Source: Clostridia bacterium (GTDB taxonomy: Bacteria > Bacillota > Clostridia > Oscillospirales > Acutalibacteraceae). From it: 9,655 nucleotides of DNA. Position 1 is the first letter of the stretch. The number at the start of each line of letters is the position of its first letter. Shown here piece after piece: positions 1-6,166 of this stretch. The stretch covers positions 1 to 9,655 of the forward strand of contig CAAFXF010000094.1 in NCBI GenBank assembly GCA_900766895.1, read 5' to 3'. A program made the position numbers and the translations under genes. The notes beneath the pieces are model-generated. The model was not told the DNA's origin and did no database searches. It saw only the letters and a list, made by a program, of their open reading frames with translations.

Positions 1-152
1 ACGACAATTTGTTTGTAAAGATTGTTTCTGCTCCGGGACTATGGATGCAAAGAATTACTACCAAGGAGCCTGATGACGATATTATCGAGGTCGGCATTGA
101 AGCAATAAAGGCTGTTATCACCGATAATATTGAGGATTATGAAGTAAAGTAA
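1..152 (+). CDS. DUF1385 (YqhQ-like) protein, C-terminal fragment
   Basis: This is the last 49 codons of a gene that begins before the window; the reading frame starts at base 3 and ends with TAA at 150-152. The visible tail contains PGLWMQRITTKEPDD followed by an IEVGIEAIKAV helix. This is the characteristic C-terminus of DUF1385 proteins (Bacillus YqhQ), a family of polytopic membrane proteins of poorly known function. The stop codon shares one base with the prmC start (TAATG), so the two genes are probably translationally coupled. DUF1385 next to prmC is a common arrangement in Firmicutes, which supports the call. The membrane segments themselves lie outside the window and cannot be checked here. 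Confidence 0.8.
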   Translation, partial: DNLFVKIVSAPGLWMQRITTKEPDDDIIEVGIEAIKAVITDNIEDYEVK

Positions 153-967
153 TGACTCTAAAAGAAGCATTTGATTACAGCTTTAGCTTTCTAAATGAAA
201 ACAATATTGACGAAGCAGACTTTAAGGCATTGACTGTTTGCTGTCATATTGCAGGCATACGCAACAGTGAATATCATTTTTACAAAGAGCAGATTATTTC
301 CGACAAGAAGCTTGCCGATTATCTATGGAAATTAAAAACCGGTGAGCCATTGCAATACGTTATCGGCAAATGGGATTTTTTTGACAGTGAATTTTATGTG
401 GGCGAAGGTGTATTAATTCCAAGACCGGAAACCGAGGAGTTAGTTGAGCTTGCAATAAATAATCTTAAAAACGTCAATAATCCTATTGTCATTGATTTGT
501 GCAGCGGTACAGGATGTATAGGCATCAGCATTGCAAAGGCAATACCTAATTCAAAGGTTTATTGTATTGAAAAAAGCAAAAAGGCTTATTCATATTTACT
601 GAAAAATGCAAACGGTGTTGATAATGTTGTTTCAATCAACGACGACATTTTCAATGATATAGATATGGAAAAGGCTGATTTAATTATATCAAATCCACCG
701 TATATCAAATCCTGTGATATTCAAAATCTTCAGGACGAGGTTAAACGAGAGCCAAATATGGCACTTGACGGCGGAGTTGACGGACTTGATTTTTACCGAG
801 TAATCAATGATAAATGGTTTGGTTATCTTAAGCAAAACGGTTTACTTTTACTTGAAATCGGTAATGATCAGGGTAGTGATATTTTTGATATTTTAACAAA
901 TTTCTGGGGTATTGAGGTAAAAAAAGATTTGTACGGCAACGACAGAATGGTTGTTGCAAGAGGGTGA
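152..967 (+). CDS. prmC: Peptide chain release factor N5-glutamine methyltransferase
   Basis: PrmC (HemK) uses S-adenosylmethionine to methylate the glutamine of the GGQ motif in release factors RF1 and RF2, which speeds peptide release at stop codons. The 271 residues match the usual family length. The N-terminal helical domain spans about residues 1-75 and contains GEPLQYVIG (64-72). IPRPETE follows at 89-95, then the SAM-binding loop DLCSGTGCIG (115-124). The catalytic NPPY motif is at 181-184 and binds the target glutamine amide. The ATG overlaps the upstream stop by one base. In many Firmicutes prfA, encoding the substrate RF1, lies beside prmC, but here the next gene is an M50 protease. 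No key residue is missing. Confidence 0.95.
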   Translation: MTLKEAFDYSFSFLNENNIDEADFKALTVCCHIAGIRNSEYHFYKEQIISDKKLADYLWKLKTGEPLQYVIGKWDFFDSEFYVGEGVLIPRPETEELVELAINNLKNVNNPIVIDLCSGTGCIGISIAKAIPNSKVYCIEKSKKAYSYLLKNANGVDNVVSINDDIFNDIDMEKADLIISNPPYIKSCDIQNLQDEVKREPNMALDGGVDGLDFYRVINDKWFGYLKQNGLLLLEIGNDQGSDIFDILTNFWGIEVKKDLYGNDRMVVARG

Positions 968-971
968 GTGT

Positions 972-1661
972 ATGATTTCTATTTTTAGATATATTCAGCA
1001 GGGTGAGTATCTTCTTGCTGTAATAGCAGTATTATCAAGATGCTTTGTTGTGTTTTGCTGTTTGCCGATTCACGAGTTGGCACACGGATTTATGGCACAT
1101 CTTCTCGGTGATAATACAGCAAAAAATCAAGGCAGACTTACATTTAATCCTTTTTCACATCTTAATCCTATCGGTACAGTAATGATTTTTCTGTTTGGTA
1201 TAGGCTACGCAAATCCTGTTCCGGTTAATCCACGCAATTTCAAAAATGTAAAAGGCGGTATGGCATTAACTGCACTTGCAGGTCCGCTTGCAAATATTCT
1301 AATGGGATTCATTTCTGTTTGGGGATTTTATGTCGTTAATGCAATTCCTGCTTTTTCGCAGGTTGGTGGCTCAATGGCAGGCTTTGGCGGTGCAATAGCG
1401 GCTTTCTTCCTTTATTCTGCACAGATAAATGTTATGCTTGCAGTGTTTAATTTGTTTCCTATCCCACCGCTTGACGGCTCTAAAATTCTCGCCGCAACCC
1501 TTCCCGATAAGGTTTATTACAAGTATATGATGTATGAAAGATATGTAATGATAGGTCTTATGATTCTGTTGTTTACAGGAATTCTTGATACACCTATAAC
1601 ATTTTTAACAAATAAGCTGTTGAACTTAATATCAATTATCCCGGCTTTGATTTTCGGATAA
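972..1661 (+). CDS. Site-2 protease family (M50) intramembrane zinc metalloprotease
   Basis: This is a short membrane metalloprotease of the M50/S2P group that cleaves peptide bonds inside the membrane; its substrate cannot be read from sequence. HELAH at residues 34-38 supplies two zinc histidines and the catalytic glutamate. FPIPPLDGSK near 162-171 supplies the zinc aspartate (D168) in a later membrane segment. NPVPVNPRNF (81-90) is typical of the small subgroup without a PDZ domain. About five or six hydrophobic segments are visible. I chose ATG at 972, giving 229 residues, because GGGTGA at 962-967 sits just upstream. A TTG at 951 in the same frame would add seven residues but lies inside prmC and has no clear ribosome binding site. 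It follows prmC by four bases and precedes scpA by 15. Confidence 0.9.
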   Translation: MISIFRYIQQGEYLLAVIAVLSRCFVVFCCLPIHELAHGFMAHLLGDNTAKNQGRLTFNPFSHLNPIGTVMIFLFGIGYANPVPVNPRNFKNVKGGMALTALAGPLANILMGFISVWGFYVVNAIPAFSQVGGSMAGFGGAIAAFFLYSAQINVMLAVFNLFPIPPLDGSKILAATLPDKVYYKYMMYERYVMIGLMILLFTGILDTPITFLTNKLLNLISIIPALIFG

Positions 1662-1676
1662 TATAAAAGAGGCTTT

Positions 1677-2405
1677 ATGGACAATTTAACATATAAAATT
1701 GAGGTGTTTGAGGGGCCAATGGATTTGCTCCTGCATCTTATAAGTAAGCATAAATTGAATATAAACGACATTCCCATTGTTGAGCTTGTCAATCAGTATC
1801 TTGATTATGTTCGTCAAATGGAGGAGGCTGATTTTGATATTGCAGGTGATTTTCTTGAAATGGCCGCAAGGTTAATATATATCAAAACAGTTTCTCTTTT
1901 ACCTCGTCACGAGGAGGCAGAGGTGCTGAAAAAAGAATTGACGGGAGAGCTTATTGAATACCGTGATTGTAAGCTTATGGCTGAAAAGCTTTCCAATCAA
2001 ACCGAGGGCTTTGGCAGGTTTGTAAGACAGCCCCAAGGCGGATGGGTTAACTATGATTACGAGCGCTTTCACGAGCCTGACGAATTACTTGAGGCATACA
2101 TTAATGTTGCCGGCAAGGCACAAAGGAGATTACCTCCGCCCATTGATTCCTTTAAGGTTATTGTTGCAAAGAAATTTGTAAATGTAGCGTCAAAGGTAAG
2201 AACTGTTATGCGAAAGCTGTGGAGCGGAAAGAAGGTTAGCTTTCTTAATCTGTTTGACGGAGCAAAATCAAAATCAGATATAGTGGCAACCTTTTTGGCA
2301 GTGCTTGAGCTTGCAAAAACAAAAAGAATTACGGTTGATGGTGATATGCATAATCCAACCGTTCAAATAGTAAACGAAGCTAATGAGGTAGAAGCAGTTG
2401 AATAA
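1677..2405 (+). CDS. scpA: Segregation and condensation protein A
   Basis: ScpA is the kleisin subunit that bridges the two heads of the SMC dimer and, with ScpB, forms the bacterial condensin that organises and segregates chromosomes on the nucleoid. The N-terminus carries the hallmark FEGPMDLLLHLI (11-22), which is the SMC-neck binding helical region. LEMAARLIYIKTVSLLP (60-76) is also a strongly conserved family block. A C-terminal winged-helix region, about residues 170-235, includes VSFLNLFDGAKSKSDIVATF and would bind the SMC cap. At 242 residues it is of normal length. Its end overlaps the scpB start by eight bases, consistent with making the two partners in fixed proportion. Confidence 0.96.
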   Translation: MDNLTYKIEVFEGPMDLLLHLISKHKLNINDIPIVELVNQYLDYVRQMEEADFDIAGDFLEMAARLIYIKTVSLLPRHEEAEVLKKELTGELIEYRDCKLMAEKLSNQTEGFGRFVRQPQGGWVNYDYERFHEPDELLEAYINVAGKAQRRLPPPIDSFKVIVAKKFVNVASKVRTVMRKLWSGKKVSFLNLFDGAKSKSDIVATFLAVLELAKTKRITVDGDMHNPTVQIVNEANEVEAVE

Positions 2406-3030
2406 AACAGACAATTTGATATCAACGATTGAGGCAATGCTTTTTGCTTCAGGAGATCCTGTTGAGGCATCAAAGCTTGCGGAGGTTCTTGATATTGATA
2501 TAGAAACAGTTGAAAAAATGCTTGGGCATTTAAGTGCTTTTTATGATGAGCGAAGCTCGGGCTTGATGATTATACGTATAGATAACAAGTATCAAATCTG
2601 CACAAGAGAGAAATATAGCGAGGAAGTCAGAAAGCTGATGGAGATAAAGAAAAATACTCCGTTAAGCAATGCTGCCTTTGAAGTACTTGCCGTTATTGCA
2701 TATAACAAAACCGTTACCCGTTCTTTTATTGAACAGGTTAGAGGAGTTGATTGCTCAGGTCCTATTTCATCACTTGTTCAAAAGGGATTGATTGAAGAAA
2801 AGGGCAGAATGGACCTTCCGGGCAGACCGCTTATTTACGGAACTACGGACAGATTTTTAAGATGCTTTTCGTTAAATTCTCTTGAGGATTTGCCCGATTT
2901 GCCGAAAAATGATGAGATTGACAGTATAGCAAAGGATGAAAGTCAAACATCTCTGTTTGACAATGAGAATAAAAATGATATACTAAAGGAAAAGGAAATA
3001 TCAGAAATTGCTCATATTGAGGAGGAATAA
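2398..3030 (+). CDS. scpB: Segregation and condensation protein B
   Basis: ScpB is a dimer of tandem winged-helix domains that binds the central part of ScpA in the SMC-ScpAB complex. IEAMLFASGDPV (11-22) opens the first winged helix. AFEVLAVIAYNK (93-104), the RGVDCSGPISSLVQKGLI block and GRPLIYGTT (142-150) mark the second. The end of the domain reads LEDLPDLP. An acidic, low-complexity tail of about 40 residues follows (170-210), which is common and variable in the family. The start is TTG at 2398. The next in-frame start, the ATG at residue 14, would remove the first conserved helix, and GAGGT at 2385-2389 is well placed for the TTG. The gene overlaps scpA by eight bases. Confidence 0.95.
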   Translation: MNKTDNLISTIEAMLFASGDPVEASKLAEVLDIDIETVEKMLGHLSAFYDERSSGLMIIRIDNKYQICTREKYSEEVRKLMEIKKNTPLSNAAFEVLAVIAYNKTVTRSFIEQVRGVDCSGPISSLVQKGLIEEKGRMDLPGRPLIYGTTDRFLRCFSLNSLEDLPDLPKNDEIDSIAKDESQTSLFDNENKNDILKEKEISEIAHIEEE

Positions 3031-3786
3031 ATGAAGGTATTTTTAATTATACTTGCTGTCATTGTATTTCTTGTTGCAGTAATTTTATCATTATCTGCCG
3101 AAGCAACCATAATTTATGATAACGGCTGGCACACATCCGTACAGATTCTCTTTATCAAAAAGGATGTTGAGCTTTCAAAGATTTTGAACTTTGTTCTTTT
3201 TCCGGAAAAGGCAGGCAAGGAAGCCGCCGAAAAAAAGAAACAGAAAAAAGAACAAAAGCCTGACAATACACAAAAACAGCCTGAAAATCCTGACATTGTT
3301 CAGGAAACACAGGACAATGCAGAGAATATTAAGGCAGATGCAAGCACTCCTGCTGTAAACAGTGAAGCACAACAGCAACAGCCACCAAAGAAAAACATCA
3401 TTCAAAAGATTATTGATGAGGACGGCATTGTCGGTATCATGCTTCTTGTATCAAATCTTTTGGAAACCGTTAATACAGCAGTAGTAACTTTATTTAGGGG
3501 TTTGCATATTTACTCATTGTATGTTAAAATGATTATAGGCGGTGGTGATGCCGATGAAATTGCACGTTCATACGGTAACATATGCGGTATGTATTATCCT
3601 ATAAAGGGTATCATACTTAACGGTATGAAGGTTGACCAATATGATGACTATATACAGCCTGATTTCTTAGCAACACATAATGAATACGAATTTCAGCTTA
3701 TAGCGTCGCTTAATGTTGCATTAATACTTAAAGTTGGACTTAAGGCAGGAAAAACATTCCTGATTAATTTAATTAAAAACAGATAA
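3031..3786 (+). CDS. DUF2953 domain-containing membrane protein
   Basis: A 251-residue protein with one strong N-terminal hydrophobic segment (residues 2-22), likely a membrane anchor. A lysine, glutamine and glutamate-rich linker (about 58-122) follows. The folded C-terminal part contains GGGDADEIARSYGNICGMYY (169-188), matching the conserved core of DUF2953. I do not know a biochemical function for the family. It often sits immediately before a GerW/YtfJ gene in clostridia, as here, so a role connected with spore formation or the envelope is possible but unproven. Its ATG directly abuts the scpB stop, and GAGGAGG ending five bases before it provides a strong ribosome binding site. The linker is probably disordered. 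Confidence 0.8.
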   Translation: MKVFLIILAVIVFLVAVILSLSAEATIIYDNGWHTSVQILFIKKDVELSKILNFVLFPEKAGKEAAEKKKQKKEQKPDNTQKQPENPDIVQETQDNAENIKADASTPAVNSEAQQQQPPKKNIIQKIIDEDGIVGIMLLVSNLLETVNTAVVTLFRGLHIYSLYVKMIIGGGDADEIARSYGNICGMYYPIKGIILNGMKVDQYDDYIQPDFLATHNEYEFQLIASLNVALILKVGLKAGKTFLINLIKNR

Positions 3787-3804
3787 TATTTAAGGGGAAA
3801 GATT

Positions 3805-4194
3805 ATGAGAGAGACTCCGGTAAACAAAATTATGGAATCAACACTTGAAAAAATGAGAGAAATGGTTGATGTTTCAACCATTATCGGTGAGCCTATGGTT
3901 ACGGGTGATACAACACTTATTCCTGTATCAAAGGTATCATACGGCTTTACAACAGGCGGTACCGACCTTCCGTCGAAGCAAAACAAGGAATTGTTTGGCG
4001 GTGCAGGCGGTGGCGGAATTTCCATTACTCCTGTTGCATTCATTGTCATTCAGGATTCAAAGGTTAGATTGATGCAGATTAACAATTACACATCATCTGC
4101 TGACAGAGCTATTGCTATGATTCCTGAGCTTGTTGATAAGCTCACAGAGCTTACAGAGGCAAAGAAAAAGGATTCAACACCGACCGAGGAATAA
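3805..4194 (+). CDS. ytfJ: GerW/YtfJ family sporulation-associated protein
   Basis: The 129-residue product matches the GerW (YtfJ) family, whose Bacillus member is a forespore-expressed protein needed for normal germination responses. The helix PVNKIMESTLEKMREM opens the protein, followed by IGEPMVTGDTTLIPVSKVSYGF (from residue 27). A glycine-rich loop, FGGAGGGGISITPVAFIVI, starts at residue 64. VRLMQINN and a C-terminal helix complete the family pattern. There is no signal peptide or membrane segment, so it is cytosolic or attached to another factor. AGGGGA at 3793-3798 is its ribosome binding site. It is the last gene of the prmC-scpAB unit, as a hairpin follows within 20 bases. Sporulation of this organism is inferred, since the family also occurs in non-sporulating relatives. 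Confidence 0.9.
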   Translation: MRETPVNKIMESTLEKMREMVDVSTIIGEPMVTGDTTLIPVSKVSYGFTTGGTDLPSKQNKELFGGAGGGGISITPVAFIVIQDSKVRLMQINNYTSSADRAIAMIPELVDKLTELTEAKKKDSTPTEE

Positions 4195-4213
4195 ATATTT
4201 TGTTTAATTAAAT

Positions 4214-4250
4214 ATGATCACCTGCATATATTTATGTGGGTGATTGTTTT
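4214..4250 (+). terminator. Hairpin after ytfJ, probable Rho-independent terminator overlapping the dacB start region
   Basis: ATCACCTGCATA (4217-4228) pairs with TATGTGGGTGAT (4233-4244) over 12 continuous pairs including two G-T wobbles. The loop is TATT. Three more weak pairs can extend the base outward to 4214 and 4247. A T-rich stretch, TGTTTT, follows directly at 4245-4250. This has the shape of an intrinsic terminator for the upstream operon, although the T tract is interrupted. The 3' arm also contains the GGTGAT that I assign as the dacB ribosome binding site, so the element may instead, or also, act on dacB translation. Confidence 0.6.
4239..4244 (+). promoter_or_regulatory. Ribosome binding site deciding the TTG start of the D,D-carboxypeptidase
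   Basis: GGTGAT matches the downstream part of the full anti-Shine-Dalgarno complement (AGGAGGTGAT) and ends four bases before TTG at 4249, the right distance for this register. The earlier ATG at 4234 has no purine-rich site before it; the bases upstream belong to the 5' arm and loop of the hairpin. This favours TTG 4249 over ATG 4234. The site lies in the hairpin's 3' arm and would be hidden when the hairpin forms. Confidence 0.5.
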
Positions 4251-5298
4251 GTGTAAAAGAATAATATCATTTATTTTCGCATTTATTTTTGCTTTTCCGT
4301 CAACCGTGTATGCGCAGGGAATTTCTATCAGTGCCGATAATGCCATAGTTTATGATAAAATAAGCTCTACGGTTTTGTATCAAAAAAATTCCGACAAACG
4401 CGTTGCAATGGCGTCCACAACAAAGATAATGACCTGCTTAATTGCCTGTGAAAAATTAAATGCAGATGATGTAGTTATCATTTCAGATAATATGCTAAAG
4501 GGAACAGAAGGCTCGCTTATTTATCTTAAAGAAGGCGACAGAATAAGTGTGTATGATTTGATTAAGGGTGCTATGCTTGCATCCGGTAATGACGCGGCAA
4601 ATGCATTGGCTGTTTACACCAGTAGCAGCATCAAAAGCTTCGTATCTCTTATGAATGTTTATGCAAAAGCAATAGGTATGGAAAGCACAAGCTTTGCCAC
4701 GCCGTCGGGACTTGATAATGCAAAGCATTATTCTACCGCATATGATATGGCAAAGCTGACGGCATATGCACTTGATAATGAGCTTTTTAAGTCAGTATGT
4801 TCTATGCAAAAGGCTGATATAAGCATTAACGGTAAAACACAGACAATATATAACCACAATAAGCTTTTATATCAAATAGAGGATTGTATCGGCGTTAAAA
4901 CAGGATTTACAACAAAAGCAGGAAGATGTCTTGTAACAGCCTTTGATTATAAAGGCAACACTGTAATTATTGTCACCCTCAATGCCGGTGATGATTGGAA
5001 CGACCACAAAAAGCTTTATGATTATGCAAAAAGAAAATATAAAACTTTAGCTAAAAACGAAATTATAAATATAAGCGTAGTCGGTGCAAACGAAGCAACC
5101 GTCAGTTGTGTTGCAAAGTTTGATATATCATATTTTGACGACATTAGCATAAAGTATTATTATTATCCTATACTGTACGCACCTGTTTTGCAGAATACAG
5201 TAGTCGGTGAGGTTAAGATTTTTTCAAATAACAGATTGATTGGGACAGTAGATATTATTGCTCCGGAAAGTGTAAAGGTATGGCAAACAACGAGGTAA
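4249..5298 (+). CDS. Secreted D-alanyl-D-alanine carboxypeptidase (penicillin-binding protein, S11 family)
   Basis: This enzyme removes the terminal D-alanine from peptidoglycan stem peptides outside the membrane, limiting cross-linking; clostridial relatives are annotated DacB or DacF. Counting from the TTG start (349 residues), a signal peptide covers residues 1-22 and ends in VYA before QG. The catalytic motifs are intact: STTK (56-59, serine nucleophile and lysine), SGN (112-114) and KTG (217-219). A C-terminal beta domain (PBP5_C-like, about 265-345) follows. The chain stops right after that domain, without the amphipathic helix that anchors many homologues, so it may be soluble or loosely attached. 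The neighbouring ytfJ and DUF2953 genes suggest an envelope or spore-cortex link, but a housekeeping role is equally possible. An ATG at 4234 is the alternative start. Confidence 0.92.
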   Translation: MCKRIISFIFAFIFAFPSTVYAQGISISADNAIVYDKISSTVLYQKNSDKRVAMASTTKIMTCLIACEKLNADDVVIISDNMLKGTEGSLIYLKEGDRISVYDLIKGAMLASGNDAANALAVYTSSSIKSFVSLMNVYAKAIGMESTSFATPSGLDNAKHYSTAYDMAKLTAYALDNELFKSVCSMQKADISINGKTQTIYNHNKLLYQIEDCIGVKTGFTTKAGRCLVTAFDYKGNTVIIVTLNAGDDWNDHKKLYDYAKRKYKTLAKNEIINISVVGANEATVSCVAKFDISYFDDISIKYYYYPILYAPVLQNTVVGEVKIFSNNRLIGTVDIIAPESVKVWQTTR

Positions 5299-6023
5299 GA
5301 TTACAAAAATTTATGGCAGAGCAGGGAGTAGCTTCTCGAAGAAAGAGTGAGGAGCTCATCCTTGCTGGTAAGGTAAAGGTTAACGGTCATGTTGCCCAAA
5401 TCGGTATGAAAATTAATCCGCGTAAGGATTTAGTAACAGTAGGAAAGCAAAAACTGACAAATGTAAAAAACAGAAAAATGGTATACATTATGCTGAATAA
5501 ACCACGCGGATATGTTACAACTGTATCCGACGAGCTCGGAAGAAAAACAGTTATGGATTTGCTTCCGGATTTTGGGGTTAGAATTTACCCAGTCGGAAGA
5601 CTTGATAAGGACAGCGAAGGTCTGCTACTCCTTACCAACGACGGCTCATTTACCAACTGTATGACACATCCGTCACATGAATACGCAAAGGTATATCGTG
5701 TTACTGTTAAACCTGCGGTTGATGATAATATTCTTTATAATCTTCGAAACGGAATAGAAATAGACGGCAGAGTTACAGAACCGTGCGAGGTAACTGTTTT
5801 AACAGAGGAAGAAAACAGAGTTGTTCTTGAGTTTGTTCTTCATGAGGGAAGAAACCGTCAAATCCGTAAAATGTGTGAAAGTCAGGGACTTGAGGTTGCA
5901 AGACTTAAAAGAATATCCATAGGTCCTATAAAGCTCGGTATGCTAAAGCAGGGTGATTACAGAGAGCTTTCGGAGCAGGATGTAAAAAAACTTCTTCGCT
6001 CTGCGGGTCATTCTGACAAATAA
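5280..6023 (+). CDS. rluB: rRNA pseudouridine synthase, RluB/RsuA family
   Basis: The enzyme isomerises uridine to pseudouridine in ribosomal RNA; the RluB group modifies U2605 (E. coli numbering) in the large-subunit RNA, although RsuA-type targets cannot be excluded. An S4 RNA-binding domain occupies about residues 5-65 (RLQKFMAEQGVASRRKSEEL, then VKVNG). The catalytic domain begins at about 68 with YIMLNKPRGYVTT and carries GRLDKDSEGLLLLTND, with the nucleophilic aspartate at D109. HEGRNRQIRKM near the end is a conserved motif of the family. The 247 residues fit the family. The ATG lies 19 bases inside the preceding carboxypeptidase gene, with GGAAAG at 5265-5270 as ribosome binding site, so it is probably translated from the same message. 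Confidence 0.93.
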   Translation: MANNEVRLQKFMAEQGVASRRKSEELILAGKVKVNGHVAQIGMKINPRKDLVTVGKQKLTNVKNRKMVYIMLNKPRGYVTTVSDELGRKTVMDLLPDFGVRIYPVGRLDKDSEGLLLLTNDGSFTNCMTHPSHEYAKVYRVTVKPAVDDNILYNLRNGIEIDGRVTEPCEVTVLTEEENRVVLEFVLHEGRNRQIRKMCESQGLEVARLKRISIGPIKLGMLKQGDYRELSEQDVKKLLRSAGHSDK

Positions 6024-6028
6024 TTTGC

Positions 6029-6060
6029 AAAAAAGTCAAATTCATATTTGACTTTTTTTA
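6029..6060 (+). terminator. Rho-independent terminator after rluB
   Basis: AAAAAAGTCAAA (6029-6040) and TTTGACTTTTTT (6047-6058) form a perfect 12-base-pair stem around the six-base loop TTCATA, and the T-run closes the 3' side. The A-run on the 5' side makes it potentially bidirectional. It starts five bases after the rluB stop and separates that unit from the biotin carboxyltransferase genes. Confidence 0.9.
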
Positions 6061-6068
6061 TTTTTATA

Positions 6069-6097
6069 TTGATATTTTTATTTAATAATGTTAATAT
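6069..6097 (+). promoter_or_regulatory. Candidate sigma-A type promoter for the biotin carboxyltransferase unit
   Basis: TTGATA at 6069-6074 differs from the -35 consensus by one base. TAATAT at 6092-6097, after a 17-base spacer, is a fair -10 box. The expected start near 6104 would leave a leader of about 60 bases. The position between a strong terminator and a strong ribosome binding site supports a promoter somewhere in this 106-base gap. The whole gap is very AT-rich, however, so other hexamer pairs are possible. GATATT occurs three times in it (6071, 6116, 6124), which may be chance. Confidence 0.45.
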
Positions 6098-6166
6098 ATA
6101 AAATAGCGAAATTTGGATATTTTGATATTCAGGTTTACTTTAATTAACTCGTAAGGAGGATTCTCA

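Noticed and set aside
951..971. TTG start at 951 for the M50 protease
   Set aside because: It adds seven polar residues from within prmC, whereas ATG 972 has a close ribosome binding site and gives the usual family N-terminus.
1517..1792. 91-codon open frame on the - strand across the M50/scpA junction
   Set aside because: It lies opposite two well-supported genes, has no family-like sequence and no ribosome binding site that I can see.
3693..4049. 118-codon open frame on the - strand opposite ytfJ
   Set aside because: It mirrors the glycine- and valine-rich coding of ytfJ and has low-complexity proline content typical of antisense frames.
4200..4232. Possible promoter before the carboxypeptidase (TTGTTT and TATATT)
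   Set aside because: The spacing between the hexamers is about 21 bases and the -35 is poor; the sequence is simply AT-rich.
6071..6129. Three copies of GATATT as an operator-like repeat
   Set aside because: The copies are short and unevenly spaced in very AT-rich DNA, so chance is a sufficient explanation.
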